Positions 32,914-42,098 of a stretch of 64,000 bases of DNA are shown here, in pieces. The translations under genes were made by a program, and so were the position numbers. How positions within the stretch are numbered: position 1 is the first letter of the stretch; every line of letters starts with the position of its first letter. The notes beneath the pieces are model-generated. The model saw nothing but the letters and a program-made list of their open reading frames with translations. It did no database searches and was not told the origin of the DNA. This stretch comes from UBA1672 sp050633505 (GTDB taxonomy: Bacteria > Pseudomonadota > Alphaproteobacteria > Micavibrionales > Micavibrionaceae), in NCBI GenBank assembly GCA_050633505.1, contig JBOEGQ010000010.1, positions 62,001-126,000 on the forward strand, read 5' to 3'.

Positions 32914-34545
32914 ATGCTTTATCACCTTCATGAGCTTCAACATCTTTTGGCTACTCCGATACGCCTGCAAGCCGAATTAGTCCGCACCGCCTTTCAAAGC
33001 CCCTACAATGTTCTTTCATACACGCCAGCGGGACGAACAATTGGTGCCACTGCCGAAATGATAGAGCGCATGACACGTCGCTTTGGTCGCCCTGCCTTTG
33101 GCCTTAATAAAACAACAATTAACGGTAAATCCGTCACAGTTGAAGAAGAAATTATCGCGGAGAAGCCTTTTTGTAATCTTCTTCGATTTAAAAGGAATAC
33201 AAAGCGTAATGATCCAAAAGTATTGCTGGTCGCACCAATGTCTGGACATTATGCAACATTAATGCGTGGCACGGTCGAAGCCCTTCTTCCTCATCACGAC
33301 ATGTATATCACCGATTGGGAAGATGCCCGACAAGTTTCCATCTCTGAAGGCACCTTTAATCTTGATGATTACATCACTTATTTACGTGAGTTTATGAGCC
33401 TTTTGGGACCACAAACACATGTAATCGCAGTGTGCCAACCAGCGGTTCCTGTATTGGCGGCAATATCCCTTATGGCATCAGAAAAAGACCCAAACCAACC
33501 TTTATCCATGACACTTATGGGCGGCCCAATTGATACCCGTGTATCAAAGACAGAGGTCACAGAACTTGCAGAAACACGCCCCCTAAGATGGTTTGAAAAA
33601 TCTGTTATCCACAATGTCCCCTTCACATATCCGGGATCAATGCGCCGTGTATACCCCGGTTTTTTACAACTCTCCGGCTTCATGTCGATGAATCTCGACA
33701 CACATATAGGATCTCACATGAAATTCTTCCACCACCTCATATCAGGTGATGGAGAATCAAGTGAGAAGCACCGTAACTTTTATAATGAATACCTCTCTGT
33801 CATGGATATTCCCGCAGAATTTTATCTACAAACTGTTGCGGAAGTCTTTCAAAAGCACTCCCTCCCCCGTGGAATAATGAAATGGCGTGACCCATACACA
33901 GATAAGCTGGTTGATGTGCGCCCGCAGGACATTGAACATACCGCGCTTCTTACAATTGAAGGGGAGCTAGATGATATTTCCGCGCGTGGTCAAACAACCG
34001 CTGCACATGAAATATGCCATTCCCTTTCACAACGAAAGCAATACCATCACTTCCAGTTACAATGCGGACATTACGGCATATTTAACGGCAAACGATACCG
34101 TGAACAGGTTATGCCGCGCATTCGTAATTTCATTCGGAAATTTGATAAATCCGTTGATCCCATTCCGGATATAGATTTAAAGAAAACACCCGATCTGGCA
34201 CCAGAGCGTTTCGACCACGATCAGCATGGTATTATTGCAATTCGCCGCTGGTTAAAAGAGCATCAGCCGGAAAGCTATAAAGATACAAAAATCCCACGTG
34301 CACAATACGGACAACAAACAAAGCTTGTCCCGCCACCACAAAAGAAAACAAAAAAAACAAAACCCAGAAAATCTGTAACAGCGGATCTTCTTGAACCGCT
34401 AGAGCAAGAAAAACCAAAGAACAAGAAACCAAAAGCCACAAAAAAAACTGCCGCATCAAAAGGTAAAACGACACCTAAGAAAAAAGCGGCCACACCTAAA
34501 GCAACGAAGAAAAAGACCGTAAAGAAAACCACAACAAAAGCATGA
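32914..34545 (+). CDS. phaZ: Intracellular polyhydroxybutyrate depolymerase with histone-H1-like tail
   Basis: PhaZ breaks down native storage granules of poly-3-hydroxybutyrate. The catalytic core fits the PhaZa1 type: nucleophile cysteine in HVIAVCQPAVPVLAA (C174), an aspartate in TIEGELDDISARG (D353 or D354) and histidine in QCGHYGIFNGKRYRE (H386). The core, about 430 residues, is family-sized, but residues about 476-543 are an extra tail of Lys, Thr, Ala and Pro like histone H1 or the DNA-binding end of some phasins. A good GGAGAA site precedes the ATG. The next gene overlaps by four bases. Confidence 0.93.
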   Translation: MLYHLHELQHLLATPIRLQAELVRTAFQSPYNVLSYTPAGRTIGATAEMIERMTRRFGRPAFGLNKTTINGKSVTVEEEIIAEKPFCNLLRFKRNTKRNDPKVLLVAPMSGHYATLMRGTVEALLPHHDMYITDWEDARQVSISEGTFNLDDYITYLREFMSLLGPQTHVIAVCQPAVPVLAAISLMASEKDPNQPLSMTLMGGPIDTRVSKTEVTELAETRPLRWFEKSVIHNVPFTYPGSMRRVYPGFLQLSGFMSMNLDTHIGSHMKFFHHLISGDGESSEKHRNFYNEYLSVMDIPAEFYLQTVAEVFQKHSLPRGIMKWRDPYTDKLVDVRPQDIEHTALLTIEGELDDISARGQTTAAHEICHSLSQRKQYHHFQLQCGHYGIFNGKRYREQVMPRIRNFIRKFDKSVDPIPDIDLKKTPDLAPERFDHDQHGIIAIRRWLKEHQPESYKDTKIPRAQYGQQTKLVPPPQKKTKKTKPRKSVTADLLEPLEQEKPKNKKPKATKKTAASKGKTTPKKKAATPKATKKKTVKKTTTKA

Positions 34546-35222
34546 TTAAAGACCTTGTCACAGTAAAGCGCAGTAAACGTGCAAAACGCGTTGCCTTACG
34601 CCTTGACCCTATTGAGCGTGTGATAAATCTGGTGGTTCCGCACCATATGCCCCTGCAAAAAGCATATTTCTTTGCGCAGGAGCATGAAGAATGGGTGAAA
34701 AAAACTCTTGCTGATCTGCCTCAATCAATCCCCTTTACAGACGGAACGTCTCTTCCGGTTTTCGGCGATTCTGTAACCCTGCATATACATCATGACTCGC
34801 TCCTAAAACGCACAACATTGAAACAAGAAGATGATTCACTTTATATAAAGACATATCAAGATGACCCGACATCGCGCATCATCACACATTTAAAGAAGAT
34901 CGCACGCGGTGGTCTATCGGACATGGCAAGTGATAAAGCAGATGCCATCGACAAAACAATAAAGAGTATCACCGTACGCGATACAAAAAGCCGTTGGGGA
35001 AGCTGTTCTCATGAGGGGGACATATCCTTCTCATGGCGCTTAATCTTTGCGCCATACACCGCCATTGATTATGTCGTGGCACATGAGGTTGCACATATGA
35101 TTCACATGGATCATAGCAGAGATTTTTGGGCGCTATGTGAACAACTCTGCATCAACTACACAGAAGGCAAAATCTGGATGAAACAAAACGGCAACAGCCT
35201 CATGCAATACGGGAAAGCTTAG
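34542..35222 (+). CDS. YgjP-like (DUF45) metallopeptidase
   Basis: A 226-residue predicted zinc metallopeptidase of the M48-like YgjP/DUF45 group. The HExxH site is in YVVAHEVAHMIHMDHSRDFW, with the family blocks RAKRVALRLDPIERVINLVV and TKSRWGSCSHEGDISFSWRL. It has no signal peptide or membrane segment. Its physiological substrate is unknown. The ATG overlaps the phaZ stop (ATGA), so it is translated with phaZ, which may be meaningful or merely positional. Confidence 0.91.
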   Translation: MIKDLVTVKRSKRAKRVALRLDPIERVINLVVPHHMPLQKAYFFAQEHEEWVKKTLADLPQSIPFTDGTSLPVFGDSVTLHIHHDSLLKRTTLKQEDDSLYIKTYQDDPTSRIITHLKKIARGGLSDMASDKADAIDKTIKSITVRDTKSRWGSCSHEGDISFSWRLIFAPYTAIDYVVAHEVAHMIHMDHSRDFWALCEQLCINYTEGKIWMKQNGNSLMQYGKA

Positions 35223-35227
35223 CATTA

Positions 35228-35722
35228 TTACAAAGCACGTGCAGATATATAGTCAAGCGCCCCTTGCAAAATCACTTGTGCAGCCAATTTATCGATAACA
35301 CCTTTTTCCTTTGCACGACGTCTCGACATATCCACAGATCTATCCACAAAGTCTTCCACAACAGCTGTGGAAAACCTCTCATCCCATAGAGCCACCCACA
35401 CCTTCCCATCAACAGGTTTAATAGATAATTGCCGCTCAAACTCTAACGTAAAATCACGTATAGATTGACACTTACGTCCCTCACCACCATCTATATGTAA
35501 GGGATAACCAATGACGTATCCCGTCACATCGTACTCACCGATAACATTCTCTAATTGCTTTAGGTCTTGCGAAAATTTTTTACGTTTTATCGTGCATACA
35601 GGCGTCGCGATACCTTGCGACACACTACCAACAGCAAGGCCAATCGTCTTCTTCCCGACATCCAGCCCCAGTAAAACGGCATCATTCGGGCATTGATCTA
35701 CAATATTCTCAAGTAAGTCCAT
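35228..35722 (-). CDS. ruvX: Putative pre-16S rRNA nuclease / Holliday junction resolvase-like RuvX (YqgF)
   Basis: The YqgF family has an RNase H-like fold and processes the 5' end of 16S rRNA; older annotation calls it a Holliday junction resolvase. The 164-residue product has LLGLDVGKKTIGLAVG with the first catalytic aspartate, VIGYPLHIDGGEGRKCQS, LWDERFSTAV and the final DKLAAQVILQGALDY with the last acidic residue. It converges with the metallopeptidase at a distance of 5 bases. Confidence 0.95.
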   Translation of the reverse strand: MDLLENIVDQCPNDAVLLGLDVGKKTIGLAVGSVSQGIATPVCTIKRKKFSQDLKQLENVIGEYDVTGYVIGYPLHIDGGEGRKCQSIRDFTLEFERQLSIKPVDGKVWVALWDERFSTAVVEDFVDRSVDMSRRRAKEKGVIDKLAAQVILQGALDYISARAL

Positions 35723-35849
35723 ACCGCTTCTTCCTGCTGCTTAAAATCAACAATAGAGGCTTGCACGCTACACGGCGCAATGCTAAAAGTCCAAGGGTTA
35801 AAACCATTTAAAACATAAAACACACCAGATTTTAAGGACTGATATAAAT

Positions 35850-36137
35850 ATGTCTCTTAGTAAAGAAGATGTCGCAAAAGTTGCCCGTCTTGCACGCATA
35901 AGAATGCAGGATGAAGAATTAGAGCGCATGGCGCCACAGCTATCAAAAATTATCGGCTTTGTTGAACAACTCTCTGAGGTTGATACCGACAATGTTGAAC
36001 CATTGGCAAATGTCGTGGATATCACGTTGAATCTACGCGAAGATAAAGTAACAGACGGCGCGTGCCCGGATAAAGTGTTGGCAAATTCTCCTGAAGAAAA
36101 TCAGGGATATTTCGTTGTGCCTAAGGTGGTGGAGTAG
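35850..36137 (+). CDS. gatC: Asp/Glu-tRNA amidotransferase subunit C
   Basis: GatC stabilises the GatAB pair of the amidotransferase that turns misacylated Glu-tRNA(Gln) (and Asp-tRNA(Asn)) into the correct aminoacyl-tRNA. The 95-residue protein has the family pattern: VAKVARLARIRMQDEELERM, LSKIIGFVEQLSEVDTDNVEP and the final NSPEENQGYFVVPKVVE. It begins the gatCA-x-gatB operon, 6 bases ahead of gatA. Confidence 0.96.
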   Translation: MSLSKEDVAKVARLARIRMQDEELERMAPQLSKIIGFVEQLSEVDTDNVEPLANVVDITLNLREDKVTDGACPDKVLANSPEENQGYFVVPKVVE

Positions 36138-36143
36138 AACAAG

Positions 36144-37628
36144 ATGACAGATTTAACAAACCTTACAATTACAGAGGCTTTAAAAGGCCTTGAAAATAAA
36201 GATTTCACCGCCGTGGAATTAACGCAAAGCCACGTTAATGCAATGGAGGCGAGCAAGAGCCTGAACGCCTATATTACAGAAACTCCGGATTCTGCTCTGA
36301 AACAGGCAAAGGAATCAGATAAACGCCGTGCATCTGGAGATGCTGGCGCTCTGGATGGTATACCTTTAGGGATTAAAGACTTATTCTGTACGGATGGCGT
36401 GCAAACCACCGCAGCCAGCCATATTTTAGAGGGGTTTGTCCCTCACTATGAATCAACAGTCACACAAAAATTGTTGGATAATGGCGCTGTTTTTCTTGGT
36501 AAAACCAATCTTGACGAATTCGCAATGGGCTCATCAAATACGACAAGCTATTACGGTAATGTTATCAGCCCGTGGAAACGCAACAATGACGATGCAAACC
36601 TTGTACCCGGTGGATCATCCGGTGGCTCTGCCGCTGCGGTTGCTGCACGCCTTTGTATGGGGGCAACCGGAACAGACACTGGTGGATCAATCAGGCAGCC
36701 TGCCGCTTTTTGCGGTATTGCAGGCATAAAACCAACATATGGGCGATGCTCTCGTTGGGGAACTGTTGCCTTCGCATCATCACTAGATCAGGCAGGTACA
36801 TTCGCACGCAGTGTAGAAGACAATGCGCTCCTCTTACGCTCTATCTCTGGGTATGATGAAAAGGATAGTACATCCGCAAAGAAAGATGTCCCTGATTTCC
36901 TTGCCGCACTTAGTGAGAATATACAAGGCAAAACAATCGGTATTCCGAAAGAGTACCGCGTTGAAGGTATGCCCGAAGAAATTGCAAAGCTATGGCAACA
37001 AGGGATTGAATGGCTGGAAAGCGCCGGCGCCAAAACAGTAGAGGTAAGCCTACCGCACACACATTACGCCTTGGCAACATATTACATCATTGCTCCGGCT
37101 GAGGCATCATCCAACCTCGCACGTTATGACGGGGTACGGTATGGACAAAGAGCACACGAAGAAGTCCTTACAGATATGTATGAACTAACCCGTGCAAAAG
37201 GGTTTGGAGATGAGGTTAAACGCCGCATCATGATCGGCACATATGCGCTATCATCGGGATATTACGATGCATATTATATAAAAGCACAGAAAGTGCGTCG
37301 TTTAATCGCACAGGATTTCCTAAACGCATTTGAAAGCTGTGACGCCCTCCTCACTCCGACGGCACCATCTGCCGCTTTTGCGGTTGGTGAGAACGAAGAT
37401 GATCCAATCAAAATGTATCTGAACGATGTATTTACCGTGCCAGCATCACTTGCCGGACTACCGGGCATGTCCGTTCCTGCGGGAATTGATCCACAGGGGC
37501 TACCGCTTGGGCTACAGGTTATCGGACGCCCTTGGGATGAGCAAACAGTCTTTAATGTTGCTAAAACAATAGAAAATCTGGCACAATTTGATGCAAAGCC
37601 ATGCATTAAAACAAAGGATGCCGCATGA
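36144..37628 (+). CDS. gatA: Glutamyl/aspartyl-tRNA amidotransferase subunit A
   Basis: GatA is the amidase subunit that frees ammonia from glutamine. The 494-residue protein carries the amidase-signature Ser-cisSer-Lys triad: Lys in IPLGIKDLFCTDGV, and the serines in VPGGSSGGSAAAVAA and GATGTDTGGSIRQPAAFCG. Length is normal. Its stop overlaps by four bases the start of a secreted-protein gene that separates it from gatB. Confidence 0.98.
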   Translation: MTDLTNLTITEALKGLENKDFTAVELTQSHVNAMEASKSLNAYITETPDSALKQAKESDKRRASGDAGALDGIPLGIKDLFCTDGVQTTAASHILEGFVPHYESTVTQKLLDNGAVFLGKTNLDEFAMGSSNTTSYYGNVISPWKRNNDDANLVPGGSSGGSAAAVAARLCMGATGTDTGGSIRQPAAFCGIAGIKPTYGRCSRWGTVAFASSLDQAGTFARSVEDNALLLRSISGYDEKDSTSAKKDVPDFLAALSENIQGKTIGIPKEYRVEGMPEEIAKLWQQGIEWLESAGAKTVEVSLPHTHYALATYYIIAPAEASSNLARYDGVRYGQRAHEEVLTDMYELTRAKGFGDEVKRRIMIGTYALSSGYYDAYYIKAQKVRRLIAQDFLNAFESCDALLTPTAPSAAFAVGENEDDPIKMYLNDVFTVPASLAGLPGMSVPAGIDPQGLPLGLQVIGRPWDEQTVFNVAKTIENLAQFDAKPCIKTKDAA

Positions 37629-38299
37629 ATTTCCTGAAATCGACAAAGACAATATGTGTTAAATGCCTTCTGGTTTTCGTTCTGTGCCTCGGTGGACTTC
37701 CCACTTATTCATATGCACAAACCGAGACAGACGGTGCCGCACAGCCATCTTTGTCGGATATCCTAAATCCAAAGGAAGAAAAGCCAGAACGTGATGTCCC
37801 CATCACACCCGCATTACTGTCCAATGACTATTTCAAATCCTGCATAGCCAAAGAAAGCTTAGCCTTTAGCGACTTTGAAAAAGAACTTTTATGCGGATGC
37901 GTTTCCGCAAAGATGTCAGAACTTTTAGAAGTTGACGACTTCCGATACTTGGAATCCAAGACCGCAAGAGGCCGAGATGTCCGAAGCAATATCCTCGCTT
38001 TCGCGTATGCGCCATGTATGGAATACCCGATAGAGGCAAAAGTAAAAGATGATTGTATGGTCTCCCCAGATTTGCAGGAGATCGTCTCCGGTAAAGAGGT
38101 GATTTGCAAATGTGCAACCAACAAATTCACACAATACTTACATGATCATGCCAATGCGGTCTTCTTGCAGGCGCAAAAATATGAACCCACGACGTTAAAC
38201 CCACTTGAATACTATATCGTCAATCTTGGGTATTATAGTCTGGTAAAAAAATACACACAGACATGTAAATACAATGTCATGTATGAAAGAGAAAATTAA
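37625..38299 (+). CDS. Secreted cysteine-rich hypothetical protein between gatA and gatB
   Basis: A 224-residue protein with a signal peptide (basic start, hydrophobic VKCLLVFVLCLGGLPTYS, cleavage likely after YAQ or SYA). The mature part has eight cysteines, arranged as CIAKES, CGCVSAK, PCMEYP, DDCMVS, CKCATNK and TCKYN, i.e. two similar halves each with a CxC, suggesting an internal repeat stabilised by disulphides. I do not know the family. It overlaps gatA by four bases (ATGA), so it rides on the gat transcript with no obvious link to tRNA. Confidence 0.82.
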   Translation: MNFLKSTKTICVKCLLVFVLCLGGLPTYSYAQTETDGAAQPSLSDILNPKEEKPERDVPITPALLSNDYFKSCIAKESLAFSDFEKELLCGCVSAKMSELLEVDDFRYLESKTARGRDVRSNILAFAYAPCMEYPIEAKVKDDCMVSPDLQEIVSGKEVICKCATNKFTQYLHDHANAVFLQAQKYEPTTLNPLEYYIVNLGYYSLVKKYTQTCKYNVMYEREN

Positions 38300-38330
38300 A
38301 GAAAACCTCAAAACTTTAGGGTAATAAGAA

Positions 38331-39779
38331 ATGGCAAAAATGATACAAGGTGAAACAGGCGAATGGGAAATCGTTATCGGCATGGAAATCCATGCGCAGA
38401 TCATTGCCGAGTCGAAGCTTTTCTCCGGTGCATCCACAACGTTTGGTGCGGCACCAAACGCGCAAGTATCGCTGGTTGATGCCGCAATGCCCGGTATGCT
38501 ACCGACATTAAATAAGAAATGTGTTGAACAAGCCATCAGAACCGGACTAGGCCTGAATGCGCAGGTAAACACCTATTCTGTTTTTGCCAGAAAAAACTAT
38601 TTTTACCCGGACTTACCACAAGGGTATCAGATCTCTCAGTTCGAAGACCCGATTGTTGGTACAGGTACAATTGAGATCGACCTTCCCGATGGTAGTGTCA
38701 AAAACATCGGAATTACCCGTTTGCACCTTGAACAGGATGCCGGGAAGTCCGTCCACGACCAGCACCCGAAAAAATCCTATGTAGATTTGAATAGATCCGG
38801 CTGTGCCCTTATGGAGATTGTATCAGAGCCCGATATCAGAGGCCCTGAAGAAGCCGCGGCCTATATTTCTAAAATCCGTATGATCTTACGCTATCTCGGT
38901 ACATGTGATGGCAATATGGATGAAGGATCAATGCGCGCGGACGTGAACATCTCAGTTCGAAAACCAGGAGATGAGCTTGGAACACGTGCAGAAATCAAAA
39001 ACGTAAACTCTGTTAAGGCTGTCCAACAGGCCATTGATTTCGAAGTCATACGCCAGATTGAAATCATCGAAAATGGTGGTGCAGTGGACCAAGAAACGCG
39101 CCTATGGGATCCTGTAAAATTGGAAACCCGTTCTATGCGTTCAAAAGAGGAAGCACATGATTACCGTTACTTCCCCGACCCAGATCTATTACCATTAGAA
39201 TTTGAATCCTCATGGGTGGAAGAAATCAAGCAAACTCTTCCCGAACTTCCCGATGAGAAAAAACATCGGTTTATGAGTGATTTCAACCTAGGCGCCTATG
39301 ATGCAAGTGTCCTTATCGCGGAACGCACGCGTGCAGATTACTTTGAAACCGTGGCAGATGGTCAAGACCCAAAACTAGCCGCCAACTGGGTCATTAATGA
39401 ACTCCTTGGTATTTTGAAAAAAAATGAGAAAACATTAGATGTCAGCCCGATTTCTGCAAAACAACTTAATGGTCTGATTGCCCTTATCTCAGACAACACA
39501 ATCTCAGGTAAGATTGCAAAAGACGTTTTTGCCGAAATGTTTAACAGTGGAAAAAATGCCCATGTAATCGTTGATGAAAAAGGCCTAAAACAAGTCACTG
39601 ACACTGGTGCAATTGAGGCATTAATTGACGAAGTTATTGCAGAAAACCCGGGCAATGTAGAGGCCTATAGAGGCGGAAAAGATAAGCTGTTTGGTTTCTT
39701 TGTTGGGCAAGTGATGAAAAAGTCACAAGGAAAAGCAAATCCGGCAGCTGTCAACAAGCTACTAAAAGAGAAACTATAA
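38331..39779 (+). CDS. gatB: Aspartyl/glutamyl-tRNA amidotransferase subunit B
   Basis: GatB binds the misacylated tRNA and performs its kinase and transamidation step. The 482-residue protein is full length, with VIGMEIHAQIIAESKLFSGA, YFYPDLPQGYQISQFEDPI, EQDAGKSVHD, DLNRSGCALMEIVSEPD, KNVNSVKAVQQAIDFE and the C-terminal YqeY-like tail domain ending GQVMKKSQGKANPAAVNKLL. It lies 31 bases after the intervening secreted-protein gene. Confidence 0.98.
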   Translation: MAKMIQGETGEWEIVIGMEIHAQIIAESKLFSGASTTFGAAPNAQVSLVDAAMPGMLPTLNKKCVEQAIRTGLGLNAQVNTYSVFARKNYFYPDLPQGYQISQFEDPIVGTGTIEIDLPDGSVKNIGITRLHLEQDAGKSVHDQHPKKSYVDLNRSGCALMEIVSEPDIRGPEEAAAYISKIRMILRYLGTCDGNMDEGSMRADVNISVRKPGDELGTRAEIKNVNSVKAVQQAIDFEVIRQIEIIENGGAVDQETRLWDPVKLETRSMRSKEEAHDYRYFPDPDLLPLEFESSWVEEIKQTLPELPDEKKHRFMSDFNLGAYDASVLIAERTRADYFETVADGQDPKLAANWVINELLGILKKNEKTLDVSPISAKQLNGLIALISDNTISGKIAKDVFAEMFNSGKNAHVIVDEKGLKQVTDTGAIEALIDEVIAENPGNVEAYRGGKDKLFGFFVGQVMKKSQGKANPAAVNKLLKEKL

Positions 39780-39806
39780 CCTTCAACCAGATAAAATGGT
39801 GCCTAT

Positions 39807-40598
39807 ATGTCAAAAAACAACTCATCAAACGGTATTGTTAACCTACTAAATGAGGGCGATGAAAAAACACGTATTCGTATCGGCTTAAGCTGGGACCCTA
39901 TTAGTACAAAAATAACGGCACATAAGATTTGGTACAAGAAAGAGTCATTTCTCGCCAATCTATTCATTATTCCAATGTGGATATTAGGAATGATTTGGGC
40001 CACAGCAGTCTTTATTGTTAGCTTAGGACGTATTGTAAAATTTCCGACTTTAGACGAAAACAGCTTCTCAAACACCGAAACAGCATACGACACAGCGGAT
40101 CGTAGCAAACAAAATGACAATGAAGATGTACGTGAAAACTCTGTCGAATATGACATTGATTTATATTGTATGGCGCAAAAACATGATGGCACATTCGTGA
40201 AAGTCGGCCCGGAAGATCATAATATGCTGGACCCGACAGAAAATATCGTACATAGCGGCGATGAAGATACCGGACAAGGTGTATTTGATGACGAGACGAT
40301 CAGTCTGGATCTTAAGACTGTTACAAATGAGTATACCCAATTCTATTTCTACATAACCAGTGATAATAAGCATGATTTTGCAAGCTACGACAATGCCCCT
40401 ACCTTACGTATTGTGGAGTCATATTCCGAAGCAGAAATCACAAAGCACGAAGTTGCGACAAAGTCACTGGATGCGACGGGCGCATATGGCTACATATTTG
40501 CAAAAATATACAATGACAACGGGACTTGGAAAGCAAAGATGATCAATAAGTTCTGTGATTTTTCAGAAAGCTGGGAATATGTGCTTAAGCAATACTAA
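39807..40598 (+). CDS. TerD-like protein interrupted by a membrane segment
   Basis: A 263-residue protein whose parts fit the TerD (tellurium-resistance/stress) domain: RIRIGLSWDP at residues 22-31, then YDIDLYCMAQKHDGTFVKV, HSGDEDTGQGVFDDETISL (the calcium-binding acidic loop), and GYIFAKIYNDNGTWKAKMI. Between the first strand and the rest is an insertion of about 80 residues (32-112) with one hydrophobic segment (ANLFIIPMWILGMIWATAVF) and a charged linker. TerD proteins act in membrane-linked stress complexes. The interruption is unusual. Follows gatB by 27 bases. Confidence 0.77.
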   Translation: MSKNNSSNGIVNLLNEGDEKTRIRIGLSWDPISTKITAHKIWYKKESFLANLFIIPMWILGMIWATAVFIVSLGRIVKFPTLDENSFSNTETAYDTADRSKQNDNEDVRENSVEYDIDLYCMAQKHDGTFVKVGPEDHNMLDPTENIVHSGDEDTGQGVFDDETISLDLKTVTNEYTQFYFYITSDNKHDFASYDNAPTLRIVESYSEAEITKHEVATKSLDATGAYGYIFAKIYNDNGTWKAKMINKFCDFSESWEYVLKQY

Positions 40599-40641
40599 TT
40601 GTATTATTTAAGGCCATACCATAAAACCGAAAGAGTTTGAT

Positions 40642-40872
40642 ATGCAAAAATATGAATATAAAACCGTAATTTATCGGGAAAGTATGTTGGGCTCCCTTCT
40701 CCTAGCGGGATCAAAAGTCGACCCCATTAAGTTTTCCGAATTCCTCAATCGTAATGGAGAGCAAGGTTGGGAAGTCATAACAATGGAGCGAGAAATCCGT
40801 AGAATGCTCTTATTCTTTAGCCGAGAAGCTTTTCTTGTCATTATGAAACGTCCCAAACACGAAGAAGGATAA
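40642..40872 (+). CDS. DUF4177 family protein
   Basis: A 76-residue protein with the short DUF4177 pattern: MQKYEYKTVIYRES at the start and LNRNGEQGWEVITMERE in the middle, ending AFLVIMKRP. The family is widespread and of unknown function. It lies between the TerD-like gene (43 bases upstream) and a small membrane protein gene that starts 4 bases downstream. Confidence 0.82.
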   Translation: MQKYEYKTVIYRESMLGSLLLAGSKVDPIKFSEFLNRNGEQGWEVITMEREIRRMLLFFSREAFLVIMKRPKHEEG

Positions 40873-40876
40873 ACAA

Positions 40877-41092
40877 ATGCATAAGCACCTCATGATCGGG
40901 ATTATCACACTGGTCTGCGTCTCGGCCTTTTTGTTCATTATACAGATATGGGTACCAATTATGGATTGGTCAACATTTATTAAGTTGATGATCACATTGG
41001 GGGTTTTAACCGCCCTACTTGGCCTGTTCATGATTTTCAACTCTGATCTTGCCACGCGCAAGAAACTAAAAGACGAAGATTATCTGGATTAA
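40877..41092 (+). CDS. Small membrane protein (71 aa)
   Basis: A 71-residue protein with two hydrophobic segments (LMIGIITLVCVSAFLFIIQI and LMITLGVLTALLGLFMIF) and a charged C-terminus (KKLKDEDYLD). A clear AAGGA site precedes the ATG, 4 bases after the DUF4177 stop. Unknown function. It converges with the next gene at 8 bases. Confidence 0.72.
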   Translation: MHKHLMIGIITLVCVSAFLFIIQIWVPIMDWSTFIKLMITLGVLTALLGLFMIFNSDLATRKKLKDEDYLD

Positions 41093-41100
41093 TGAACGGG

Positions 41101-42030
41101 TTATAAAGTTGGCGAATCGTCCGCACCATCACGACCATTATCCTGATAGTCACGGTCACTGATCCGCATGGCCTCCGCCCCTGCAATCTGACACAAACCA
41201 GCGGCGCAAATCACCCCTCCCGCAACAGGGCCAAACGTTGTGCCAAGCTCTGCGGTCATACCAAATGTCTGCCCCCCTGCGCGCGCAGATAACATCTTCC
41301 ATGGCCATGCCTTAAAGAACTCAGGAGGATCTTTTCCTTCTAACCCTTTTTCCCGAACATAATGCGCATATTTATAACGAGAAGCACGAATACCATAGCC
41401 ACTAACAGCAGACCCGGCCGTAAATATTCGCACAGGGTCTAAAAGTACAAGCCCCTCAACCAATTGAGGCATATTCGTACCGGCAGAGATCAGATTTGAC
41501 TTTACCTGCTTAACACGACGCTCCTGCCGACCTTCAAAAGTATCGACTTCCAACGCATGACCTTTATCAGACACAACAGAGCGCCATTGCCATATATTCC
41601 GACCACAATTAGCCGCACCAGTTGCCATCGTCCCCCATACTTGCTTTAGGCTTTCGGACAGCTTATCAGGCATATAATGCACAACATCATGCATCACACT
41701 TGATAAAGTCTCACGCCCGCCTTCAAAACTACTGAGTGTTTCCACATTAAAGTGACCAGAGACGGCCAGAAGATGATCCGCATATTCTTTCATTTCTTGG
41801 GCAGTTACCCCCGACTGCGCAAGGCACACCCCGCCAGCAGCCACCATACTGGCACCACCTGTGGCCAAAATTTTATGCATAAGGATGTCTTGTGTTGACT
41901 TATCCAAAGAGATAAATGCTTGATATGGAACGGCCAAAGGACGTAACGCCGCCTTAGAAACCTTACGGCCACACTCTAGCACTTCAAGTGCATTTACCTT
42001 ACCGCCCCGTTGTTTTTGAAGTCCTTTCAT
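41101..42030 (-). CDS. Hypothetical protein, 309 aa
   Basis: I do not recognise this protein. It has a basic N-terminus, a Gly/Ala-rich weakly hydrophobic stretch (GGASMVAAGGVCLAQSG) around residue 60 and another near the end (GPVAGGVICAAGLCQIAGA), and an Arg/Lys-rich middle (FEGRQERRVKQVK). The two Gly/Ala stretches could insert in membranes. A good TGAGG site precedes the ATG. It stands alone between convergent and tandem neighbours. No enzyme motif is visible. Confidence 0.76.
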   Translation of the reverse strand: MKGLQKQRGGKVNALEVLECGRKVSKAALRPLAVPYQAFISLDKSTQDILMHKILATGGASMVAAGGVCLAQSGVTAQEMKEYADHLLAVSGHFNVETLSSFEGGRETLSSVMHDVVHYMPDKLSESLKQVWGTMATGAANCGRNIWQWRSVVSDKGHALEVDTFEGRQERRVKQVKSNLISAGTNMPQLVEGLVLLDPVRIFTAGSAVSGYGIRASRYKYAHYVREKGLEGKDPPEFFKAWPWKMLSARAGGQTFGMTAELGTTFGPVAGGVICAAGLCQIAGAEAMRISDRDYQDNGRDGADDSPTL

Positions 42031-42098
42031 ATAAAAACCTCATACAAAATCTTAGGCTAGTCTATACGTGAAAAACCAGACATGTCAAAAACAGCACT

